From Rathayibacter sp. VKM Ac-2879 (GTDB lineage Bacteria > Actinomycetota > Actinomycetes > Actinomycetales > Microbacteriaceae), in contig NZ_JADKSO010000005.1 of the NCBI RefSeq assembly GCF_015351245.1, forward strand, positions 156,052-220,051: a stretch of DNA of 64,000 nucleotides, written 5' to 3'. Below the pieces are notes generated by a model. It ran no database searches. It had not been told where the DNA came from and was given only the letters and a program-made list of their open reading frames with translations. Both the position numbers and the translations under genes were made by a program. Shown piece by piece: positions 55,187 to 64,000 of this stretch (within the stretch, counting starts at the first letter, position 1; every line of letters starts with the position of its first letter).

Positions 55187-58024
55187 ATGTCTGGTTTCCG
55201 TTTCTCGTCGCTTGTCGTTGGCGCAGTGGTGAGCGTTTTTCTTGTCGGGATGGTGAGCCCGGTCAGTGCGGCGTCGGCCGCCCCGACGGACACGGTCGTC
55301 GAGAACTTTGATGACGGCGCGGTTTCATGGACGACGGCCTCGGGCAGTGGCACGCTCTCGACGGAGGCCACCGCACCGTCGGAGGGCACGGCTGCCCTTT
55401 CGCTCGCCTACGACGTCAGTGCGCGCGCCTTCGAGATCGGACGGACGCAGACCCCGTCGGACTTTCCGGCATCTGCTTTCAGCGCCATGAAGCTCGATTT
55501 CCGTGGCGACGGAACCTACAACACGCTCTACATGCGTCTCCGCGATGCAACAGGAGAAATCTTCTATTATCGGGTCGGCACTCTGGACAAGACTAGTTGG
55601 ACGACGAAGACCGTCGATCTCACGACCGCGCCCACATCTGCAACAGGCGGTAACGCCAACGGTATTCTCGATGCGCCCCTCTCGCTCTTTCGATTCACTG
55701 TCGTCCGTAATGGCACCCAGCCTGCGACCGGATCGGTCAGCGTCGACAACCTGCGGGCGGTTGACGGCGGCGCGGCGGGACCGACAGCGACTCCACGGCT
55801 CTTCCCGGCAGGATCGAGCACTACGCTCTCGTTCGTCGTCGGAGCCGCCTGCGACTGGCGCCTGCGACTGACTGACTCGTCCGGCGCTCAACGCGTCCTC
55901 TCGGGGACAGCCAGCTCTGCGGGAAAGAAGAGTGTCACGTGGGACGGGCTCTCCGACTCCGGGACGAGCCTTTCCGGCGCCGTCTCGGGATCCCTCTCTC
56001 TCACGGATGTCGGTTCGAGCCGTCCCGTCGTGACGGGGGTGCCCTACCTGGCGGGTATCTCTGCTCGCCCGGCCTCGGCCACGCGCCAGGCGATACTGGG
56101 CGCAAACACGGCGATGTCGTCCTACGAGGGGTTGGCCACAGCCGACGCTGAGGCGAAGCGGTTGGAGGATTCGGCCGCCGGCTATGCGCGCGAGGAGTTC
56201 GAGTGGAATCGCATCGAGCCGCGGAAGGGATATTACGACTGGGCGAAATTCGATCAGATGGTGTCGGTCGCCGAGGCCCGCAACATCAAGATAGTCGGAA
56301 AACTCGTCTATTCTGCCGATTGGGCATCAAGCGCTCCGGCTGGGACGCCGGCTGCCTCTGTGCGGTATTACCCGCCAGCGCAGATGAGTGACTGGCAGGA
56401 CTACGTGAGTCATACGGTCGCGAGATACGCGGGGAGGGTGTCGGCCTGGGAGGTGTGGAACGAGCCCAACCTGGACAAGTATTGGGCGCCTTCTCCGGAC
56501 CCTGTCAAGTACGCCGCCATGCTCACGACCAGCTATTCGGTGATCAAGTCCCTTGATCCCGCCGCGGTCGTTCTCGTCGGCGGACTCGCTGGAGGCTTTT
56601 CCGAGGGCTTCATGTCGGCCGTGAAGGCGAACGGCGCCGGTAACTCCTATGACGCGATTGCGCTTCACATGTACGTGGTGGGACCGCCGGAGAGCAGCGC
56701 AATCGATGGCTGGTTCAGCAGTGCGCAAACATGGATTGCCCGGAACGCCCCCGGCCGTCGTATATGGATCACAGAATTCGGCTGGACGACCTGCGACGGC
56801 TGCGCCAACAAGGCGACGGAAGACCAGCAGGCGCAATACCTCTCCCGCTTTGCGATCAAGGCCGCCGCAGAAGGGGTAGTGAGCGCGCTGTGGTACAACC
56901 TTCGCGAGAACGGTACATCGGGCAGCTCGATCGACAGCTATGGGCTCATCGAGCGCGGCGGGCGACTGAAGCCCGCCTACGGCGCGTTCCAACGTTTCGG
57001 CCAGGCGACAGCGGGCTCGACGGCGATCGGTGCGGCGAACCCCAGCCCGAGTGGCTCGACCACCGTGGTCGAGGACTTCGCGTCGACCGCAGGGATCTCC
57101 CGATCCTCGCTGGGCACGAATGGCTCGACCGGTCTGAGCGTCACGTCGAGCAGGCTGGCTGGAGCGGGTGCTCTCGCCGTCGACTACAACTACTCGTCGG
57201 CCGGCGCCACGGGCAGCCTCATCAGCCTCAATAGACCTGTGCCGGGTAAGCCTACTGCGTTATCCCTCTGGGTGTATGGAGACTCGAGTAATCATTCCGT
57301 ATTTCTCAAGTTCAAAGACTCTACGGGTGAGTCCTTCGAGTCTAAGATCGGAAGTGTCGGAACGGCGAAGTGGAAGCGAATGGTCTACTATCTCGACGGC
57401 GGGAACCCCACGCAGTCCCATTCAGGGGGGAATAACGATGGAGTGGTCGACTATCCCATTGTGGTAACGGCGATCAGCGTCTATAAATCCACGTCCGGAG
57501 TGACAGCCGGCCGATTCATCCTCGATGATCTGAGCGCGCACGAAGGAGGCGCGACCCGGGGGACGGTGTTCCTCGGAGACTCGAAGATCACCCAGGCGGT
57601 CTACATGCTCACTTCCGCGGACGCGTCACTGGCTGTCCCGGGTACGAGCGCTCAACTGAGCGGCCCGGCGGGCGTCTCGACCCCGGCGGTCGTCGACTCT
57701 CGAATCACTGCTGCTCTCTCGCCCGTTCCGGTCTTTGTGGCATCGCCACCTGACGCGAAGACGACGTCCGGGAAGGCTCCAGTGGTGCTTCGGCTCGTGC
57801 TCGGCGACCGTTCGAGCCTTACCATCAAGGTGATATCGGCGAGCGGTACCGTCTTGAAGACGCTCGCGAGCGTTCAGAGCTATTCGTCCGGTCCGCGGAA
57901 CATCTCCTGGGACGGTCTTCGCTCCGACGGTGCAGTTGCTGCACCCGGCGCTTACCTCTTCCGCGTCTCCGTAGCCGATGCTGGTGCGACATCGAGTATC
58001 GACGTGCCGTTCGTGCTGTCATGA
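55187..58024 (+). CDS. secreted glycoside hydrolase (PslG/GH39-like), shorter paralogue
   Basis: A 945-residue exported protein. A signal peptide (about 1-31, FRFSSLVVGAVVSVFLVGM then VSAASA) leads into one carbohydrate-binding plus FlgD-Ig module (LDFRGDGTYNTLYMRLRDATGE). The TIM-barrel hydrolase spans about 295-610, with E426 in WEVWNEPN and E530 in WITEFGWTTC. A second carbohydrate-binding module (VWVYGDSSNHSVFLKFKDSTGE) and a C-terminal FlgD-Ig domain (ISWDGLRSDG) follow. Barrel and C-terminal parts match the 46538-51010 protein closely in order. ATG 55187 follows GGCAGGAG; 55184 and GTG 55118 are alternatives. Activity on the local polymer is inferred. Confidence 0.86.
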   Translation: MSGFRFSSLVVGAVVSVFLVGMVSPVSAASAAPTDTVVENFDDGAVSWTTASGSGTLSTEATAPSEGTAALSLAYDVSARAFEIGRTQTPSDFPASAFSAMKLDFRGDGTYNTLYMRLRDATGEIFYYRVGTLDKTSWTTKTVDLTTAPTSATGGNANGILDAPLSLFRFTVVRNGTQPATGSVSVDNLRAVDGGAAGPTATPRLFPAGSSTTLSFVVGAACDWRLRLTDSSGAQRVLSGTASSAGKKSVTWDGLSDSGTSLSGAVSGSLSLTDVGSSRPVVTGVPYLAGISARPASATRQAILGANTAMSSYEGLATADAEAKRLEDSAAGYAREEFEWNRIEPRKGYYDWAKFDQMVSVAEARNIKIVGKLVYSADWASSAPAGTPAASVRYYPPAQMSDWQDYVSHTVARYAGRVSAWEVWNEPNLDKYWAPSPDPVKYAAMLTTSYSVIKSLDPAAVVLVGGLAGGFSEGFMSAVKANGAGNSYDAIALHMYVVGPPESSAIDGWFSSAQTWIARNAPGRRIWITEFGWTTCDGCANKATEDQQAQYLSRFAIKAAAEGVVSALWYNLRENGTSGSSIDSYGLIERGGRLKPAYGAFQRFGQATAGSTAIGAANPSPSGSTTVVEDFASTAGISRSSLGTNGSTGLSVTSSRLAGAGALAVDYNYSSAGATGSLISLNRPVPGKPTALSLWVYGDSSNHSVFLKFKDSTGESFESKIGSVGTAKWKRMVYYLDGGNPTQSHSGGNNDGVVDYPIVVTAISVYKSTSGVTAGRFILDDLSAHEGGATRGTVFLGDSKITQAVYMLTSADASLAVPGTSAQLSGPAGVSTPAVVDSRITAALSPVPVFVASPPDAKTTSGKAPVVLRLVLGDRSSLTIKVISASGTVLKTLASVQSYSSGPRNISWDGLRSDGAVAAPGAYLFRVSVADAGATSSIDVPFVLS

Positions 58025-58080
58025 CCGCCACGTGCTCGTCGGCCTCTCGGGACATGCCGCCTCCGCCCGTCAAGCGACGT

Positions 58081-59475
58081 TCATTGCGCTGAAGTCGTCC
58101 GCGAGGTCAGCACCTGCGTTGCGGTCTCGACGTAGTAAGGAGCGCGCAATTCGGAGGGAACGACGACCTCGGCGCTTGCCGCGCCGCGGATCACGTTGCC
58201 CTGCATGTACAGATCCTCGCCCGCCGATTCGATCAGGATGCCGTGAGGCATGACGGAATTCGATGCGGAGCTCGAGATGACGTTGCTCGAGATGCTGAGG
58301 TGCGAGGGCGGTCCTCCAGTGGTGGCCGTCGCGACGATGCCTCCGCGCCAGCTCGGCTTGGCATCGGAGCGGGTACCTGGATCGCTGACGACATTGGCGG
58401 TGACGGTGAGCTCTGAGACGCCTTCGATCTGGATGCCTGTCTTACCTGACGTGATGACCTGGTTGGTGGAGACCGTCGCATCCACGGGGCGGGCATCGCT
58501 GTCGAAGACATGAATGCCGAAGTCTTTCGCAGAGCTAATTCGGTTCCCGCTCACACGTACGCCGTTCGCTCCGCTGCCGACGAAGATTCCGACGAGAGTG
58601 GTGGAGAGCACATTCTCTGAGACCGACACGTTCTTCGCCGTCTCGCCGGCGACCATCACGCCGGTATCGATCGAACTCTCGACGATGTTCCCGACGACGC
58701 TCACGTCGGCTGCCGAGATGGAAAACGCTGCCGGGCTCGGCGCCGACACCTTCTGTACGTCCGTCACAGTGTTGTCTCGGATCGTCACCGAGTCGCAACC
58801 GTCGCTGACTCTGACAGCGAAGTCGTTCATCTTCGAGAAGGAATTCCGGGCGATCGTCACGTTCGATCCCGTGGCGGTGCCCGCGCCATAGGTGTGGATC
58901 GCGGGAGCCATGCGTTCGAACGCACACTCCTCGACCACGACGTCCGAGCAGCCTTGGATCTGAAGAGCGACCTCTCCAGGTTTTTGCGCACCGCCGTCGA
59001 AGCGTATTCCGTGGACGGTGACCGACGAGATCTCCTGCAGAAGGACGAACGGGCCGTTCGCCCCGTCGGCGAGGCGTATCGTGCTTTGCAAGAAATCGGC
59101 GCCTACCAAGGTGATTCCCGAGCGCATCCGTAGTCGGCTGGCGATGAGCAGCACTCCGGGTGGGAGAGTGATGACGGTGCCCTCCGCCGCGGAGGCGACG
59201 AGATCGTTGAGCAGCTGAGCGTTGTCGGTGGCACCGTCCGCGATGAGCCCCGAGGCGGCCGTCGCCAGCGGCCGACCCTGGTCCAGGTCGTACTCGTCCA
59301 GTCCAAACAGCTTCTCGCGTCCCGCGGCCGCTCCAGCGAGGGCGCCTGCCGCGCCCCCTCCGAGGACGGCGACGAGCAACGTTCGTCGAGTCGTGAGCGA
59401 CATCTTCGGGCGCGGGGGGCGTACCGGCGCCTTGCCGTTCTCGGCCGGCTCCTCTGGCTCACGCTGCTCAGGCAT
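58081..59475 (-). CDS. Tat-exported right-handed beta-helix (pectate-lyase-like) protein
   Basis: A 464-residue protein with a twin-arginine-like signal, LTTRRTLLVAVLGGGAAG, at about residues 26-45. It opens with a pectate-lyase_3-like start (ASGLIADGATDNAQLLNDLVASAAEGTVITLPPGVLLI) and continues as about ten parallel beta-helix coils with repeating VTIRDN, VSGNRIS and ISSNVIS turns. In polysaccharide loci such folds serve as lyases, epimerases or deacylases; no catalytic residues can be assigned. ATG 59475 is chosen because the signal then lies near the N-terminus; the frame continues upstream as low-complexity charged sequence. It converges on the second hydrolase, 56 nt away. Confidence 0.82.
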   Translation of the reverse strand: MPEQREPEEPAENGKAPVRPPRPKMSLTTRRTLLVAVLGGGAAGALAGAAAGREKLFGLDEYDLDQGRPLATAASGLIADGATDNAQLLNDLVASAAEGTVITLPPGVLLIASRLRMRSGITLVGADFLQSTIRLADGANGPFVLLQEISSVTVHGIRFDGGAQKPGEVALQIQGCSDVVVEECAFERMAPAIHTYGAGTATGSNVTIARNSFSKMNDFAVRVSDGCDSVTIRDNTVTDVQKVSAPSPAAFSISAADVSVVGNIVESSIDTGVMVAGETAKNVSVSENVLSTTLVGIFVGSGANGVRVSGNRISSAKDFGIHVFDSDARPVDATVSTNQVITSGKTGIQIEGVSELTVTANVVSDPGTRSDAKPSWRGGIVATATTGGPPSHLSISSNVISSSASNSVMPHGILIESAGEDLYMQGNVIRGAASAEVVVPSELRAPYYVETATQVLTSRTTSAQ

Positions 59476-59709
59476 TCGTCGCCCGCCGCGGTAAGGCGCG
59501 ATTTGTGGAACCGCATCGATCGAGGAGCATGAGTTCTCGGTTTCTCTCGGGGGTTGCCGTGCACGACGTCGAGGCCACGTTAGGTGCGGTGCATGGAGAA
59601 GAGCCCAGAGAGGGCCGCCAGCGGAAGCGGATGGAAAATTGCCGAATCGCGCTGCGAAGCCGTCACTCGCCGCGGGCCTGGCCGCTTCTCGGCGGGCGTG
59701 ACGAGCCCG

Positions 59710-59739
59710 TACTATAGGACTCACCACTCGCAAAAGGAG
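59710..59739 (+). promoter_or_regulatory. putative -10 and strong ribosome site of the uORF-polymerase unit
   Basis: TACTAT (59710-59715, overlapping TATAGG) is followed by AAAAGGAG (59732-59739), 7 nt before the ATG of a 21-codon upstream ORF. The polymerase ATG itself has no comparable ribosome site. Confidence 0.45.
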
Positions 59740-59746
59740 CGCTCTG

Positions 59747-59812
59747 ATGATCTGCCCGACCATCACGTCTCGACCTCCGGTCGCCGCGCTTCTGGCGAGC
59801 ACGTGCGCATGA
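59747..59812 (+). CDS. 21-residue upstream ORF coupled to the polymerase gene
   Basis: ATG 59747 has an AAAAGGAG ribosome site at ideal spacing and reads MICPTITSRPPVAALLASTCA to a TGA at 59810-59812. That stop overlaps the ATG of the polymerase at 59809 (ATGA). The layout is that of a translationally coupled leader peptide or small coding upstream ORF. The peptide resembles no family known to me; it has two Cys and a Pro-Pro pair that could slow ribosomes. It could also be a chance frame. Confidence 0.5.
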   Translation: MICPTITSRPPVAALLASTCA

Positions 59813-61266
59813 CGCGGTGGTCTCTCGCGCGACGGGTGGCGGCGACCGTTGGGTCCCTGTTGGTCGTCGCGGTGGTCATTCTCGTCGCAGGCCCCGAGTT
59901 CACTCTCCTCGGTGCGATCGGTCTCGCGCTCGTGCTCATCCTCGTTCGTCGTCCTGTGCTGGGGCTTCACCTCCTCGTGCTCCTCGTTCCGTTCAATGGG
60001 CTCATCACGCAGATCACCGCGGGTGGCGCCATCGCGACGATCTATGGAGCCAGCAAGGACTTCCTCCTCCTCGGCCTCCTCCTCGTCGCGCTCGTGTCGG
60101 GTCGGCTCAGAAGAGTTCCCCGCTGGCTGGTGGGCCTGGTGGTCCTGATGGTGACTGTTCCTCTCATCGCCGGCGTCTTCACCCCCTCTGTCGCCCAGGC
60201 GAGCTACGGCTGGCGCAATGATTACGAGCCGCTCCTCCTCCTCATCGTGGTTCCCGCCCTTCTCGATCGCCGGTCCGTAGGACGACTCCTGGCGGTGTTC
60301 GTGGGGGCGATGGAGGTGGCTGCGGCCACGGCGCTGGTGACGTGGTCGATCGGGCTCCAGTGGCTTCTCGACATCCAGATCCTGCCCGTCGCGCGGCAGG
60401 AGGACTTCCCCACGTCTTTGTTCAGCTCGGGAAGTCTGCGACCCCGTGCATTCAGTCCTTTCGTGGGCCCGAACGAGATGGCGGTCGTCATGGCGGCTAC
60501 GCTCGCCGTGATCTGGCTCCTTCCACGTCTCCGCGCGTCTCACCGCCTGCTGCTCTCGGCTCTACCCGTTGCGGCGATCATGCTCTCCGAGTCCCGCAGC
60601 GGCATTCTCGGAATGGCCGTCGTTCTCAGCGTCCTCGCGGCACATGGCATTCATCGGCGGTCCCCTCTTCTTACGGGGGGTTTCATCATCGCGGCTGTCG
60701 CGACGGTGGCGGGAGGCGCTTTCCTCTATATAACGAACAAGCTGGGAGAGGACGGTGACCCGTCGGTGGGTGGCCATTCACTCAGCCTCGAAGCCGGCAT
60801 ACAGACGATGTTCGAGCATCCATTCGGTCTCGGTCTCGGCGTCGTCGGTCCGCGGGCCGAACAGTACGCGGATTCGTATCGTGTCGAGAGCTTCTTGCTG
60901 CTTCTCGCGCTCGAGTCCGGTATCGCCGTGCTCCTTATTTTCTTGTTCCTCCTCGTCCGTATCTGTCGAATCTCGGTGAAGGCTCACGGAGGCCTGGGCT
61001 TCCTCCCCGTCGCCGTGCTGAGCGCGACGGCGGTCAGTCAGATCGTTCTACCCACCTTCCAGGAGGGGGCGGTGAGCTTCCTCATCTGGCTGCTCGTGGG
61101 GGCGGGTCTCGTGATGATCTTCACCTCCGACTCCGCAGAGGGGGCGGAAGCACTCGCCACCACGGCCGACACGGGACGGATCGGACGCGGCACTCCGTCC
61201 GCGCGAGGCGGCATGCCCAGATCCGCTCGGGTGAGGCCTCCTGTGGGCGCACCCCGCCGTCGATGA
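59809..61266 (+). CDS. O-antigen ligase/Wzy-like polymerase membrane protein
   Basis: Polytopic protein of 485 residues and about 11-12 helices. The Wzy_C/O-antigen ligase core is visible as MLSESRSGILGMAVVL, then a large extracytoplasmic loop containing GGHSLSLEAGIQTMFEHPFGLGLGVVGPRAEQY with the family's H and G-rich turn. It probably polymerises flipped repeat units. ATG 59809 overlaps the upstream ORF stop; GTG 59803 is an alternative, and the longer frame from 59584 is polar and lies over the divergent beta-helix gene. The tail is Ala/Arg/Gly-rich and cytoplasmic. Confidence 0.84.
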   Translation: MTRWSLARRVAATVGSLLVVAVVILVAGPEFTLLGAIGLALVLILVRRPVLGLHLLVLLVPFNGLITQITAGGAIATIYGASKDFLLLGLLLVALVSGRLRRVPRWLVGLVVLMVTVPLIAGVFTPSVAQASYGWRNDYEPLLLLIVVPALLDRRSVGRLLAVFVGAMEVAAATALVTWSIGLQWLLDIQILPVARQEDFPTSLFSSGSLRPRAFSPFVGPNEMAVVMAATLAVIWLLPRLRASHRLLLSALPVAAIMLSESRSGILGMAVVLSVLAAHGIHRRSPLLTGGFIIAAVATVAGGAFLYITNKLGEDGDPSVGGHSLSLEAGIQTMFEHPFGLGLGVVGPRAEQYADSYRVESFLLLLALESGIAVLLIFLFLLVRICRISVKAHGGLGFLPVAVLSATAVSQIVLPTFQEGAVSFLIWLLVGAGLVMIFTSDSAEGAEALATTADTGRIGRGTPSARGGMPRSARVRPPVGAPRRR

Positions 61267-61698
61267 TGAAGACCTCGACCTAGGGCGTGTTTGCTCAAGG
61301 TCTCTGCTGCGCGCGTGATTCATGGCGACAGCTGGACAGTAGGCGGCGCGGCATGGGGCAGAGGACGGAATTCGACGGGTCGGGAAACATGCCTACCCGG
61401 CCATCGTGTCGGGGGTCGCCGAGGCTGGTGAGATCATGATGCGTCAACGTGCGGCTGACGTCACCGAGACTCAGGCGCACCACGATTGTGACTTCCCGCC
61501 ACTCGCCCAGGGCCTTGAAGCGCTGCGCGACGAGTCGGCTGAAGCCCAGACGTCGTCAGAGATCTCAGCGCGGGACACACGTCGCCCTGGACCCGGGAAT
61601 CAGCTTTCAGCAACACGTTCTCGCGTTGCCGCATGCTGTGGGCGTCACGATGGGCGCCTCGCGTCGAGAGATACGCGGCATGCCCTCGGCGACACAGT
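61267..61698. other. 432-nt gap, possible decayed coding remnants
   Basis: No intact gene is found. On the minus strand near 61575-61540 a GTG frame reads SRAEISDDVWA, which faintly recalls the start of IS5-group transposases. A second frame just downstream (LVAQRFKALGEWRE and onward) is out of phase with it. Similarity is too weak to name an element. GGGCGTGTTTGCTC near 61283 looks like an insertion-sequence end but has no matching partner that I could find. Confidence 0.3.
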
Positions 61699-63905
<2,207 letters not shown>

Positions 63906-64000
63906 TCAGGACGGCGAGGCCGCGCGTCCGAGTTCGGGGAGTCGTTGGAGGTAGGTGCCGTAGCCGCTTTTCACGAGGGGCGCGGCGAGAGCAGCGAGCT
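63906..64000 (-). CDS. rmlA: glucose-1-phosphate thymidylyltransferase, C-terminal end (partial)
   Basis: Only the last 31 residues are inside the window: LAALAAPLVKSGYGTYL and then QRLPELGRAASPS before TGA. The LVKSGYGxYL end is characteristic of RmlA, which makes dTDP-glucose from glucose-1-phosphate and dTTP. It lies just upstream of rmlB on the same strand, the usual order. The start and active site are outside the window. Confidence 0.85.
   Translation of the reverse strand, partial: LAALAAPLVKSGYGTYLQRLPELGRAASPS

Overview
The window is high-GC actinobacterial DNA. Gene content and order (efeUOB, fdxA-dapC, gltA, dapD/dapE, argS-lysA-hom-thrC-thrB-rho-prfA-prmC, DUF3117, TatB, a tRNA without encoded CCA) and many apparently leaderless genes fit a Microbacteriaceae-type organism (Rathayibacter, Clavibacter or Curtobacterium relatives). 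This is a family-level inference; no rRNA is present to confirm it.

Region 1 (1-18.4 kb) is mostly conserved chromosome. It holds the 3' part of a fused two-domain peptide ABC ATPase, typA/bipA, a membrane-anchored DsbA-like thioredoxin and the efeUOB iron-uptake operon with a DtxR/IdeR-type palindrome. Next come an MshB-like deacetylase fused to a membrane domain, ferredoxin fdxA, the lysine/diaminopimelate genes dapC, dapD and dapE, citrate synthase, two tandem paralogous integral-membrane glycosyltransferases, DUF3117 and an O-methyltransferase. Region 2 (18.4-28.2 kb) holds tatB, an overlapping trio (MgtE-N/CBS protein, DUF1003 protein, Mrp ATPase), a stress protein and a two-component system whose promoter carries an inverted repeat. 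It also has two divergent tiny FCS-type zinc-finger proteins, an acyltransferase, tRNA-Arg(CCG), a transglutaminase-like protein and a lipoprotein.

Region 3 (28.3-40.25 kb) is a co-directional housekeeping block: argS, a DUF2993 protein, lysA, hom, thrC, thrB, rho, prfA and prmC. Many of its junctions are ATGA or GTGA overlaps. The rho leader is pyrimidine-rich, and Rho carries a long Asn/Gln/Gly-rich insertion.

Region 4 (40.25-64 kb) is a surface- or exopolysaccharide locus of more mixed codon usage, placed directly after prmC. It contains a polysaccharide pyruvyl transferase, a Wzx-type flippase, five glycosyltransferases (GT4-like, three GT2, one DUF1972-type) and an O-antigen-ligase/Wzy-like polymerase. 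It also has a Tat-exported beta-helix protein, a YdcF-like protein, dTDP-sugar genes rmlB and rmlA (partial), two paralogous secreted PslG-like glycoside hydrolases, and a nucleotidyltransferase fused to a PqqD-like domain. Together these suggest a Wzx/Wzy-assembled polymer, probably containing a dTDP-derived deoxysugar and pyruvyl groups, with secreted hydrolases that trim or release it. The glycosidase pair, the nucleotidyltransferase-PqqD fusion and a coupled upstream ORF before the polymerase are the least ordinary parts of the window.
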